A stretch of DNA of 15,378 bases, taken from the NCBI GenBank assembly GCA_025060555.1, contig JANXBC010000025.1:1-15378 (forward strand). Reading direction: 5' to 3'. The position numbers were made by a program, and so were the translations under genes. This stretch comes from Candidatus Bipolaricaulota bacterium. GTDB taxonomy: Bacteria; Bipolaricaulota; Bipolaricaulia; Bipolaricaulales; Bipolaricaulaceae. Position 1 is the stretch's first letter. The number at the start of each line of letters is the position of its first letter. The notes beneath the pieces were generated by a model. The model saw nothing but the letters and a program-made list of their open reading frames with translations. It had not been told where the DNA came from and made no database searches. Below are positions 7,058 through 14,910 of the stretch, piece by piece.

Positions 7058-8202
7058 CGCAGAACCTCTTGGGTTTGGAAGCTTCTGTTGGGAGAAAGGT
7101 TTTCCAGGATAATCTGATCTCCTGGTTGGCGTTTGCCCATGACCACGCGAGCCAGGAGTTCGCCCAGCGCTGGCCCGAGCATGACCCCTTGGCCACAGAG
7201 ACCGATGGCGACAAGATATCCGCTTACCCCTTCCACCCAGCCCACCAAAGGCAGCCCATCCGGTGTCATGGGATAAAGCCCGCGCCAGGTGCGGCGCACC
7301 CGGATCCCCGCAAGCCGCGGCACCACTTGGATGATGCGCCTGGCCACCTGGGGGAGAAACACGCTTGTTTCCCGGCGATCCTCACCGAGGATGGGTGGCT
7401 CCGGCGTGATACAGAACGCCACTTGTCCGGTGGCCACTTGGTGAAAGTAGCAGTTGGCTGAACCCGGACCGGGCCGGATATCCACAATCATCGGGTCAAG
7501 AAAGTGCGCCACGGGCTCGGTGATCCCGGCTTCGTGGCAATCCGGATACACGGGGTGATCTACACCCAAAAGTTTCCCCACATGCGTGGCCCAGGCTCCC
7601 GCGGCGTTCAGCACAACCTTGGTGGGATAAAGACCTTTGGTTGTGCGCACGGCTTGCACCCGGCCGGCCCGCACCTCAATCCCCACCACCCCTTCCCCAA
7701 AGCGGAACACCACACCCTCCTTTTTGGCAAGCTCGTAATAGGCGTGGCAAAGGAGGAGGGGGGAGCAGTGTCCGTCCCCGGGTGAATAAGTCCCCCCACG
7801 CAGGCCCTGGGGGTTTAAGTCTGGCACAACCCTCAGAAGCTCATCCGCATCGCACCAGCGGATGTTCAGCCCAAAGGAGCGCTGGAGGGCCACGAGCTCC
7901 CTTAAGGTTTTCTCCTCTTCCGGCCGATAAGCTACGAATACATAGCCTCCCGGCCGCCATTCCACGTCATAGCCGAATTCCTCTGGGAATTTAGAGAGGA
8001 TCTCGATTGTGCGCAGGCCTAGCCTGATCTTTGCTGGATCGGAGTGGGTCGCGCGCACGCCGCCGATGGCGGCCTTGTTCGACCCCTGACCCGGACTTGG
8101 TAAACGGTCGATCACCAGGACTTTCAGTCCCTCGCGGGCCAAATAAAAGGCCGCCGGAGTGCCTACGCTCCCCGCACCGATCACCACCACGTCGTGGGTC
8201 AT
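7054..8202 (-). CDS. FAD-dependent amine/amino-acid dehydrogenase, DAO family (HcnC/SoxB/proline-dehydrogenase-beta-like)
   Basis: This 382-aa flavoprotein of the D-amino-acid-oxidase fold has GAGSVG at residues 9-14 in the opening Rossmann motif, with an acidic Asp32 for the FAD ribose. The family C-terminal signature MTPDGLPLVG (312-321) and GLCGQGVMLGPALGE (334-348) is present. It would oxidise an amine C-N bond of an amino or imino acid and hand the electrons to a partner. Relatives include sarcosine oxidase beta, glycine-oxidising HcnC, D-hydroxyproline dehydrogenase and dye-linked L-proline dehydrogenase beta. I cannot choose the substrate. It overlaps the fused redox subunit by ATGA, with GGAGGAG 3 nt before the start, arguing for a stoichiometric complex. 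It is last in the liv operon, and its TAG overlaps the convergent lipid kinase stop by 4 nt. Confidence 0.9.
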   Translation of the reverse strand: MTHDVVVIGAGSVGTPAAFYLAREGLKVLVIDRLPSPGQGSNKAAIGGVRATHSDPAKIRLGLRTIEILSKFPEEFGYDVEWRPGGYVFVAYRPEEEKTLRELVALQRSFGLNIRWCDADELLRVVPDLNPQGLRGGTYSPGDGHCSPLLLCHAYYELAKKEGVVFRFGEGVVGIEVRAGRVQAVRTTKGLYPTKVVLNAAGAWATHVGKLLGVDHPVYPDCHEAGITEPVAHFLDPMIVDIRPGPGSANCYFHQVATGQVAFCITPEPPILGEDRRETSVFLPQVARRIIQVVPRLAGIRVRRTWRGLYPMTPDGLPLVGWVEGVSGYLVAIGLCGQGVMLGPALGELLARVVMGKRQPGDQIILENLSPNRSFQTQEVLR

Positions 8203-10259
8203 GGCTCCTCCATTCCCGCGAAAATCCCAAGCGGCACCTCTAGGAAAAGGGGCCGGGTAACAAAATCCGTGATTTCCTCGGGAGGGACGCCTTCTTCCCG
8301 TAAGAGCCGCAGGATCAGGTTGCGGCAGGTTTTACCCCCGCATGCGCCCATCCCCGCCCTGGTCACAGCCTTTATTTCGTTCAGATCCCGCACGCCCTGA
8401 CGAATGAGCGCGCGGATCTCGGAGGCCCGCACGCGCTCGCAACGACACACAACGGCCTCTTCAGGGATGGGAAGAGATGCCACCGGAACCCCCGCTTTTT
8501 CCCGTACGCGGAGGCGGATCCCTGCCACTTGCACAGCCCAGTCCCGGGGGACTTTTAGCCGCACAAGCCATGTGTGGTCTGCGCCGGGAACCTGCGCCAT
8601 GCCCTGCACCTCTGCCTCCCCAAGAGCCTTCCCTTCCCAGTCCACCCCTAGCACTTTCTCGCCAGGCTGAAGCTTATCAGGACCAAATTCCCAGGGCACG
8701 CTCACCGTGGGATTGGCCGGATCTCTACGAAAATCCACAAGGGAAATGGCCAAACCTGGGCAGAAGGCCACACACCGGCCGCAGCCGGAACACTGCCTGG
8801 CCCCGGAGAAGCGCGGCGGCTTGCGGATATCTGTGGGATCCACCTGGATCAGCCCAAGTGGGCAAACCGAGGCACAGGGATCGCAAGGGATCTCTTGAGC
8901 ACAGTGGATCACCGGAAAGACAGGGAGGGCGGGCGGGGTTGGAAGGGCATGGACCTTTCCCGGTTTGGATTTCAAAATCTCTGCGGTCCTCTCCCACTCG
9001 GCGGGCACTTCCACGCGATAGCCTAAAACTTGGGCCGCCTTCCTGCCAGCGATTCGGCCGGTGAAAATGGCCGCGGAGGCCTCCGCGATCTCCTGAGCAT
9101 CGCCGCACGCAAAGGCCGGGATCCCAAATTCCCTGGCCTTGCGATAGAACTCATCCACCGGATCAAGCCCCACCGCGATGAGGATGGTGTCACAAGCAAA
9201 GGTCTTTTCCGTTCCCGGCAGGGGCTGAAACTTCTCGTCTACCTGGACGATTGTTATGCCTTCTACATGATCATGGCCGTGGGCCGCTAACACAGTATGA
9301 GAGGTGTAGATCGGAACGCCCAGACGCAGGAGTTTATCCTTGTGCACTTTGTAACCGGTGCATTCCGGTAAAGCCTCGCATAAGCCCACGACCTCGATTC
9401 CCGCCTGAAGGGCGTGGTAAGCGGCGATGAGACCGACATTCCCTCCGCCGACCACAAAAAGCCGATGCCCGGCGCGAACGAGGTCGCGATTGACGAGGGT
9501 TTGAAAGGCGCCGGCGCCGTATACCCCGGGAAGAGTATTTCCAGGGAAAAGAAGGGAACGCTCGCGCGCGCCGGTGGCGACGAGCAAAATTTTGGGCCGC
9601 ACAAGGACATAACGACGTCCTTCTTTGAGCACACCCACCTTTTTGTCGCTGAACACCGCCAGGGCTGGGGAATTAAGCCAAACCTCGACAGATTTTTGGG
9701 CGCGAACCTCAGAGGCGAGCTTTTCGGCGATCACGATCCCGCGGGTTCCCGCAAACACAGCCTCCTGAGACCCGAAGAATCGGTGCGTCTGAAGGAGCAA
9801 TTTCCCACCCAGGCGATGTTTGTCGTCCACAAGGAGGGTCTTTATCCCAAGTTTCCCAAGCTCCACGGCGGCGGACATCCCGGCTGGACCGCCCCCGATC
9901 ACCAGCACTTCCACCTCGATCTCCTCAATTTCTCCCAAAACCAATTGCGCGGGAGAAGGGGGTGGCTGGGGAAGGCCATCCAAAGGGGCAATCTGCATCC
10001 CAGGGCGCACAAGCGTCATGCAAGCTTTGACGGGCCGGCCATCGGCGAGGACGAGACACTGGGCGCACTGGCCATTAGCGCAAAAAATCCCCTGTGGTGC
10101 TCCATCTTTGTGGTGACGCCCGAAGACACGGATCCCGTGAGCAAAAAGTGCGGAAGCAATGGTCTCCCCAGGATAGGCTAGGAGCTCCTGCCCCTGGAAG
10201 AAAAAGGTGAACGGCTCCGGACGCTTAACCTCTAGGATCGGGTGTGTTTCCAGTCGCAC
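8199..10259 (-). CDS. Multi-cofactor redox subunit: 2Fe-2S + FAD/NAD reductase + 2x[4Fe-4S] + BFD-type 2Fe-2S fusion
   Basis: This 686-aa protein appears to merge HcnA- and HcnB-like subunits with ferredoxin modules. Residues 15-95 are a plant-type 2Fe-2S domain (Cys60, 65, 68, 80). At 116-415 there is a pyridine-nucleotide-disulfide-oxidoreductase fold with FAD site VIGGGPAGM (120-128), second Rossmann VVGGGNVG (269-276) and VATGARER. At 450-505 there are two 4Fe-4S sites (Cys453, 459, 462, 466 and Cys490, 493, 496, 500). Residues 510-600 are beta-rich with no family I recognise. At 603-655 there is a BFD-type 2Fe-2S site (Cys605, 607, 640, 645). It probably relays electrons from the DAO-family partner to NAD, ferredoxin or quinone. 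There is no aminomethyltransferase domain, which separates it from sarcosine oxidase alpha. The GTG start has AAAGGAGAG upstream and lies 35 nt inside livF. Confidence 0.9.
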   Translation of the reverse strand: MRLETHPILEVKRPEPFTFFFQGQELLAYPGETIASALFAHGIRVFGRHHKDGAPQGIFCANGQCAQCLVLADGRPVKACMTLVRPGMQIAPLDGLPQPPPSPAQLVLGEIEEIEVEVLVIGGGPAGMSAAVELGKLGIKTLLVDDKHRLGGKLLLQTHRFFGSQEAVFAGTRGIVIAEKLASEVRAQKSVEVWLNSPALAVFSDKKVGVLKEGRRYVLVRPKILLVATGARERSLLFPGNTLPGVYGAGAFQTLVNRDLVRAGHRLFVVGGGNVGLIAAYHALQAGIEVVGLCEALPECTGYKVHKDKLLRLGVPIYTSHTVLAAHGHDHVEGITIVQVDEKFQPLPGTEKTFACDTILIAVGLDPVDEFYRKAREFGIPAFACGDAQEIAEASAAIFTGRIAGRKAAQVLGYRVEVPAEWERTAEILKSKPGKVHALPTPPALPVFPVIHCAQEIPCDPCASVCPLGLIQVDPTDIRKPPRFSGARQCSGCGRCVAFCPGLAISLVDFRRDPANPTVSVPWEFGPDKLQPGEKVLGVDWEGKALGEAEVQGMAQVPGADHTWLVRLKVPRDWAVQVAGIRLRVREKAGVPVASLPIPEEAVVCRCERVRASEIRALIRQGVRDLNEIKAVTRAGMGACGGKTCRNLILRLLREEGVPPEEITDFVTRPLFLEVPLGIFAGMEEP

Positions 10260-10998
10260 GGCTCTCCTTTGCTCTGAGGCGGCGCTCGTAGGTCACACCG
10301 CCCAAGTACGCTTGGCGCACGCGCTCATCGGCCGCGAGTTCCCGTGCTGCTCCGGCAAGGACAATGCGCCCCACTTCCAAGATGTAAGCCTGGTTCGCGA
10401 TGCTCAAAGCCTTGCGCGCGTTCTGCTCCACAAGGAGAATCGGCACCCCATCTTTATTTATCTGCAAAATGGTAGCGAAAACTTGGTCCACAAGGAGCGG
10501 AGCTAAACCCAGCGAGGGCTCATCCAAGAGCATAAGCTTGGGCGACCGCATGAGCCCGCGACCAATGGCAAGCATCTGCTGCTCACCACCGGAAAGGGTT
10601 CCGGCCAATTGTCTTCGGCGTTCTTTCAGTACGGGGAAGAGCTGAAATACCCGGGCCTTCGCCTTCTGCACCTCCTCTTTGGCGCAGCCATACCCACCGA
10701 GGTTCAGGTTCTCCTCCACCGTGAGGGTGGCAAAAACTTTGCGCCCTTCAGGGATGTGCACCACCCCCAAGCGGGCGATGACGTGGGCCGGAAGCTCGTG
10801 GAGTTTTTGGCCATCATAAAGGATGGACCCGGATTTGATGGGCACAAGCCCGGAGATGGCTTTGAGAAGCGTGGTTTTTCCCGCACCATTGGCCCCAAGC
10901 ACCGCAACGATCTCCGCTCCGGAAACGGCAAGGGATACAGCCTTCAAAGCCTCCACGGCTCCATAGGACACGGAGACGTTATCCACTTTTAACAACAT
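10225..10998 (-). CDS. livF: Branched-chain amino acid ABC transporter ATPase LivF
   Basis: This 257-aa ATPase is one of the two nucleotide-binding subunits of a LIV-type (HAAT family) importer. Walker A is GANGAGKT (residues 35-42), the signature LSGGEQ (135-140), and Walker B LMLLDEP (156-161 region, Glu160). LVEQNARKAL and EVGRIVLAGAARELAADERVRQAYLGG are typical LivF C-terminal markers. The tail after AYLGG is about 23 residues (VTYERRLRAK onward) and is partly a product of the 35-nt overlap with the next gene. The start overlaps livG by 20 nt. Substrates of the family include Leu, Ile, Val, other amino acids, amides and urea. The downstream oxidoreductases argue for an oxidisable amino acid here. 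Confidence 0.96.
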   Translation of the reverse strand: MLLKVDNVSVSYGAVEALKAVSLAVSGAEIVAVLGANGAGKTTLLKAISGLVPIKSGSILYDGQKLHELPAHVIARLGVVHIPEGRKVFATLTVEENLNLGGYGCAKEEVQKAKARVFQLFPVLKERRRQLAGTLSGGEQQMLAIGRGLMRSPKLMLLDEPSLGLAPLLVDQVFATILQINKDGVPILLVEQNARKALSIANQAYILEVGRIVLAGAARELAADERVRQAYLGGVTYERRLRAKESRATGNTPDPRG

Positions 10999-11770
10999 TG
11001 CTTTCCCCCCGGCCCAAATAGGCCTCCACCACCACCGGGTTATTGTAGATCTCCTCAGGCGTGCCCTCAGCGATTTTCTTTCCGTAGTTCATAACGGTGA
11101 TGAGATCGGAGAGCCCCATGACCACGTTCATATTGTGTTCCACAAGGAGCACGGTGATCCCTTCTTTGGGCAGGCCCTCGATGAAATTCATCATCGTCGC
11201 TTTTTCGCTTTCGTTTAGGCCGCAGGTGGGCTCGTCAAGAAGGAGGACCTTGGGCTGAGCGGCCAAGGCCCGGGCCAGCTCCAGGAGCTTTTGGCACCCG
11301 TAAGGGATATTGCGCGCAAGCTCATGCCGGAAAGGCCACAGCCCAAGCCTATGGAGCCATTCCCCCGCTTGCTCCTGGATTTTCTTCTCTTCCCGACGTT
11401 GGTGGGGCAAGCGCAAGATGGAAGACCAGAAGCCCGCCCGCCCGTGAGCATGCTGCCCAGCCATGGTGTTCTCCAAACACGTCATGTTTTTGAAGAGCCT
11501 GGGGTTTTGAAACGTGCGCGCAATCCCCCGCGCCAATATCTCATGGGGCTTGAGGCCATTTAACACCTGCCCTTGGAACAGCACCTTCCCTTCCTCCGGG
11601 CGGTAAATGCCAGTGATCACGTTGAACACCGTGGTTTTCCCCGCGCCGTTCGGCCCGATGAGGGAATGGATGGTGAAAGCACGGACAGCGATATCGAATC
11701 GATCCACAGCCACCAGGCCTCGGAAGCGCTTCGTTATCCCTTGGGTTTCCAAAACGATGTCATTCCTCAT
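10979..11770 (-). CDS. livG: Branched-chain amino acid ABC transporter ATPase LivG
   Basis: This 263-aa ATPase partners LivF. Walker A is GPNGAGKT (residues 39-46) and the Q-loop is TFQNPRLF (86-93). The signature region is IPYGCQKLLELARAL, where most LivG proteins have a Gln where Cys159 sits. Walker B is VLLLDEP (175-181), and the switch His is in VEHNM. The 30-residue insertion after the Q-loop that distinguishes LivG from LivF is present (MAGQHAHGRAGFWSS onward). The start is the ATG at 11770, overlapping the livM stop by 4 nt. An upstream GTG would add 17 residues (MAPPPGRG...) that are simply livM sequence in another frame and are rejected. The gene ends 20 nt inside livF. Confidence 0.95.
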   Translation of the reverse strand: MRNDIVLETQGITKRFRGLVAVDRFDIAVRAFTIHSLIGPNGAGKTTVFNVITGIYRPEEGKVLFQGQVLNGLKPHEILARGIARTFQNPRLFKNMTCLENTMAGQHAHGRAGFWSSILRLPHQRREEKKIQEQAGEWLHRLGLWPFRHELARNIPYGCQKLLELARALAAQPKVLLLDEPTCGLNESEKATMMNFIEGLPKEGITVLLVEHNMNVVMGLSDLITVMNYGKKIAEGTPEEIYNNPVVVEAYLGRGESNVVKSG

Positions 11771-12753
11771 GGTCGGGCCGCACGGCCAGCCGTGAACTCC
11801 ACGGCCCGGCGGCGGGGCCAAAGCCCCCCTGGCCTGAAATACATGGTGGCCGCCAGTGCCAGGCCGAAGAAGAGGAGGCGGTACTGAGCCACGGGCCGGA
11901 AGATCTCGGGGAAGAGCACCACCAAAGCTGCGCCCAAAATGGTCCCGGGAATAGACCCCATACCACCCAAAAGAACGATGCAGAACATTAAACAGGACTC
12001 CATAAACGTAAAACTATCGGGGGAGACCATGCGCATCTTGGCAGCGAAGATGTTCCCGGCCAGCCCAGCCAAGGCCGCACCCAAGACGAAGGCCAAGAGT
12101 TTCAGGGACCGCACGTCTACGCCCATGGCCTCCGCGGCGATCTCGTCCTCCCGGATGTAGTTCCAAGCCCGCCCGATACGGGAACGCTGAAGTTGTCGTA
12201 GCGCAAACGCACACAGAGCCACCATTGCCCAAACGAGGAAGTAGAAATCCAGCGGGGTGCGGATCACATGACCGAGGAAAACGGGCCGGGCGATCCCGAT
12301 CACCCCATTGGGACCACCGGTAAGGCCAGCGGGGTTATTGATCAAAACCAGCCGCACGATCTCGCCCAAAGCAATGGTCACAATGCACAGATAATCGCCG
12401 CGCAAATGGATGATGGGGGAACTGATGAGCCAAGCGCAGCCTCCCGCCACCAATGCGGAGAGAGGGAGGAGAGCCAAGGTTGGGATACCAAGGCGCACAT
12501 TCAGGATAGCTGTGGTATAAGCGCCGAGGGCCCAGAACGCGGCGTGGCCTAAGTTGAAAAGCCCCACTTCACCGAGGATCACGTTGAGGCCCAAGCCCAG
12601 AAGAGCGTAAAGCCCCACATAGAAACCGACATCGATCCAGTAGCGTGAGGCCCAAAATGGAAAAGAAAGGAGCAAGGCGATCGTCGCCGCAAGGAAGGCC
12701 CAGCGTACTGGTTGCTTATAAAGCCATGTAGGCCTCTTCCCAAGTAGCCTCAT
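11767..12753 (-). CDS. livM: Branched-chain amino acid ABC transporter permease LivM
   Basis: This 328-aa inner-membrane permease has about eight to ten hydrophobic helices. Family markers are LNVILGEVGLFNLGHAAFWALGAY near residues 56-79, IIHLRGDYLCIVTIALGEI near 114-132, TGGPNGV, and the cytoplasmic coupling loop GRAWNYIREDEIAAEAMGVD that docks on the ATPases. The C-terminus ends in FRPGGLWPRRR, the usual ending, plus a short extra tail (AVEFTAGRAARP). The start ATG has GGAGAAGG immediately upstream and overlaps the livH stop by 4 nt. The stop overlaps livG by 4 nt. Confidence 0.96.
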   Translation of the reverse strand: MRLLGKRPTWLYKQPVRWAFLAATIALLLSFPFWASRYWIDVGFYVGLYALLGLGLNVILGEVGLFNLGHAAFWALGAYTTAILNVRLGIPTLALLPLSALVAGGCAWLISSPIIHLRGDYLCIVTIALGEIVRLVLINNPAGLTGGPNGVIGIARPVFLGHVIRTPLDFYFLVWAMVALCAFALRQLQRSRIGRAWNYIREDEIAAEAMGVDVRSLKLLAFVLGAALAGLAGNIFAAKMRMVSPDSFTFMESCLMFCIVLLGGMGSIPGTILGAALVVLFPEIFRPVAQYRLLFFGLALAATMYFRPGGLWPRRRAVEFTAGRAARP

Positions 12754-13661
12754 ACCTTCTCCGCCACCTTTTCCCCAAGGAGTCCAGTGGGCCGGAAGAT
12801 GAGCATGAGCATGAGGGCGGCGAACACGAATACATCCTTCCAGGCTGCGGAGATATAGCCGGCGGTCATGGCCTCAAGGAGGCCCAAAAGGATCCCCCCC
12901 ACCATGGCCCCGGGGATGTTGCCGATCCCACCCATGATGGTTGCGGTGAACGCCTTAAGGCCGTAAACCCAGCCCATGGTGAAGTTGATCTGGCGGTAGT
13001 ACATGCCCACAAACACTCCGGCGATGGCCCCAAGGGCTGGCCCCATGGCAAAGGCGAAGCGGATGACCTTCAGAAAGTCAATGCCCATCAAAGCTGCGGT
13101 TTCCCGATCCAAAGCGGCCGCCCGTATCGCCGCACCGAATGTGGTTTTCTCCACCACGAAATACAGGATGCCCAAAAGCACAAGGGCGCTCACAAGGATC
13201 AAAACCTGGAGAATGCGGATGCGAAATTCCCCGATCTGCCAAAACCCGGTGGGGATGAAGCTTTCTTGATAAGCGAGGTAGCGTGGCCCCCACACGGCCA
13301 TGATAAGGTTGGAGAGGAAGATGGCCATGCCCAGGGCGGAAACCACGGCGGGCAGGCGGCCGATGGGGTAGATGGGCCGGTAGGCCACGCGCTCGATAAC
13401 GAGCCCGGCTCCCGCGGTGGCCAAGGCCGCGGCCGCAAAACCCACGGCAAGAAGCCCCCAAAGCCCCAGCGCCCCCCCGATCACACCGAAGGCGTACACG
13501 AACACGGTGTAGCCTACATAAGCGCCGAGCCCGAAGAGATCACCGTGCGCGAAGTTTATGAGTTTGAGAATGGCGTAAATCAGGGAATAACCCAAGGCCA
13601 CGAAAGCATAAAAAGAACCTATGGTGAGCCCATTCAAAAGCTGCTGGATGAAGGTGAGCAT
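12750..13661 (-). CDS. livH: Branched-chain amino acid ABC transporter permease LivH
   Basis: This 303-aa inner-membrane permease forms the pore with LivM. Markers are QQLLNGLTIGSFYAFVALGY at the N-terminus, LINFAHGDLFGLGAYVGY near residues 33-50, the coupling loop FGAAIRAAALDRETAALMGID, and FTATIMGGIGNIPGAMVGGI towards the C-terminus, ending with FRPTGLLGEK. All are normal for LivH in length and order. The ATG at 13661 has a GAGGGTGG ribosome-binding site 5 nt upstream. A 54-nt gap containing a strong hairpin separates it from livJ, so its expression probably depends on read-through from the livJ promoter. Confidence 0.96.
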   Translation of the reverse strand: MLTFIQQLLNGLTIGSFYAFVALGYSLIYAILKLINFAHGDLFGLGAYVGYTVFVYAFGVIGGALGLWGLLAVGFAAAALATAGAGLVIERVAYRPIYPIGRLPAVVSALGMAIFLSNLIMAVWGPRYLAYQESFIPTGFWQIGEFRIRILQVLILVSALVLLGILYFVVEKTTFGAAIRAAALDRETAALMGIDFLKVIRFAFAMGPALGAIAGVFVGMYYRQINFTMGWVYGLKAFTATIMGGIGNIPGAMVGGILLGLLEAMTAGYISAAWKDVFVFAALMLMLIFRPTGLLGEKVAEKV

Positions 13662-13682
13662 TGGGCCACCCTCTTATTTGGG

Positions 13683-13708
13683 AAAAAGGCCCCGGCTATG
13701 CCGGGGCC
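13683..13708 (-). terminator. Intra-operon hairpin with T-tract between livJ and livH
   Basis: On the minus strand, just after the livJ stop, a perfect 9-bp stem GGCCCCGGC / GCCGGGGCC with a 3-nt loop (13688-13708) is followed directly by TTTTT (13687-13683). This is a textbook rho-independent terminator shape, though the T-run is short. It lies between the binding-protein gene and the permease genes, so it probably acts as a partial terminator or as an mRNA 3'-end stabiliser. Either role would give more binding protein than permease. Confidence 0.75.
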
Positions 13709-13715
13709 CGCTTCC

Positions 13716-14882
13716 TCACATCCCCACCAGATGTCCGTGGACCGCGGGATCAAAGAGCGCGCTTTCGCCCTTCTCGTTGCAGATGAGAAGCATGTAGGGG
13801 ACGCCAAGGCGATCGCCCTCAGGACTAAAGCTCAGGGGACCAGTGATACCCTCACCCACCACTGCCCCGCTCCGCAAGTATCGCGCCACCACCACCGGGT
13901 CCAAGGATTTTGTGGCCTCAATGGCGAAGGCAAGAGTAAAGATGGCGTCCGCAGCATAAGTGGCCCAGGGGCTATCATGAATGGGACCGTACTTGGCTTC
14001 GTAGGAAGTCACAAATTCTTTGGCGAGCGTGTATTTCTCCACGAGGAACGCGGGCAGCGGCTCTTGCGTGATCATGGCCCCCATCACAGCGTCGATGCCG
14101 GCGATCTTCACCGCTTCAGAAATAGGGCAGGCGTTAGAGCCCACGGCCTTGATCTTCTTCCAGTCCAAGCCGAGGTCCTTGCCCTGGCGCAGGAGGAGGG
14201 CCCACTCCGGGTAATAACCCGTGTAGTACCAAATATCGGGGTTGGCATCGCGCAGGGCGGTGAGGGCCGGGGTGTAGTCGCGCTCCCCGGGCATGATGGC
14301 ATCATAGTAGACGAGTTGCAACTTCCCCGCATCAAGGAGCGGCTTCATGAACCGCAGGACGTCCTCGGCCACGCCCAGGGCATAGGCAGTATTGTCGTGC
14401 ATGACGGCGATTCGTTTGGCGCCGAAGAGTGGGATCACGTACTCCACGAAGAAGCGGGCCTGGGAGTCATCGCGGCCGGAGGTGCGGAAGTAGTATTTGA
14501 AGCCGCGGGCGGAGAGGTCCACGCGGGTGCAACCGTAGTTGATGTGGAGAACCCCCTCCTCCTCGTAGAGTTCGCTTGAGGGCATGCAGACCATGGAGCC
14601 GTAGGTGCCCACCACGAACTTCACGCCGGCGGCGATGAGCTTTTGGGCGGCGAGAGTCCCTCCCTTGGGGGTGCCGCCGTCGTCCTCCACCACAAGTTGG
14701 ATCGGCCGGCCAAGGATCCCGCCGCGCGCGTTCACAATTTCCACAGCAATCTGTACCGACTTTAAGGCCCAATCGCCTTCCACGGCCCAGGACCCAGTGA
14801 GCGGCCCCTGGAACCCGATGAGAATGGGCTGCGCCCACACACTCACTGCCAAAAATACCAAACCTAAAATAAGCGCACGCAT
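13716..14882 (-). CDS. livJ: LIV-type ABC transporter substrate-binding protein (periplasmic)
   Basis: This 388-aa periplasmic binding protein belongs to the Peripla_BP_6 (leucine-binding) family. Residues 1-17 form a signal peptide (short Arg-containing start, hydrophobic LILGLVFLAVSV) with likely cleavage after VWA17. There is no lipobox Cys, so it should be soluble in a periplasm. The mature start ILIGFQGPLTG, then NARGGILGRPIQLVVEDD at 51-68 and VGTYGSMVCMPSSELYEEEG at 91-110 are family typical. Ligand identity cannot be inferred. The ATG at 14882 has AAGGGGGTGAG upstream. The frame stays open further upstream to 15272, but that extension runs across the promoter region and the antisense of the EamA gene, so it is rejected. 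It is first in the operon, with its own promoter about 75 nt upstream. Confidence 0.95.
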   Translation of the reverse strand: MRALILGLVFLAVSVWAQPILIGFQGPLTGSWAVEGDWALKSVQIAVEIVNARGGILGRPIQLVVEDDGGTPKGGTLAAQKLIAAGVKFVVGTYGSMVCMPSSELYEEEGVLHINYGCTRVDLSARGFKYYFRTSGRDDSQARFFVEYVIPLFGAKRIAVMHDNTAYALGVAEDVLRFMKPLLDAGKLQLVYYDAIMPGERDYTPALTALRDANPDIWYYTGYYPEWALLLRQGKDLGLDWKKIKAVGSNACPISEAVKIAGIDAVMGAMITQEPLPAFLVEKYTLAKEFVTSYEAKYGPIHDSPWATYAADAIFTLAFAIEATKSLDPVVVARYLRSGAVVGEGITGPLSFSPEGDRLGVPYMLLICNEKGESALFDPAVHGHLVGM

Positions 14883-14910
14883 CCTACTCACCCCCTTGGA
14901 AATTGGCTTA

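Noticed and set aside
9414..10181. Plus-strand open frame of 255 codons opposite the redox fusion
   Set aside because: It runs antisense to the 2Fe-2S and FAD domains with clear motifs and is not protein-like.
7054..10259. Hydrogen cyanide synthase (hcnABC) call
   Set aside because: The subunits are related to HcnA/B/C by fold, but the same folds serve proline, hydroxyproline, sarcosine and opine dehydrogenases. The fused 4Fe-4S domain and LIV-transporter context do not point to cyanide formation.
8199..10259. Sarcosine oxidase alpha subunit
   Set aside because: The N-terminal 2Fe-2S and FAD/NAD order is similar, but the C-terminal folate-binding aminomethyltransferase domain is absent and Fe-S modules occupy that part.
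11771..11821. Upstream GTG start for livG adding 17 residues
   Set aside because: The added residues are livM coding sequence out of frame. The ATG at 11770 overlaps the livM stop in the usual ATGA manner and gives a normal LivG start.
13266..14579. Long plus-strand open frame of 437 codons opposite livH and livJ
   Set aside because: It is antisense to two clear family members, has low-complexity His/Gly-rich composition and resembles no known protein. It is a consequence of GC-rich codon bias.
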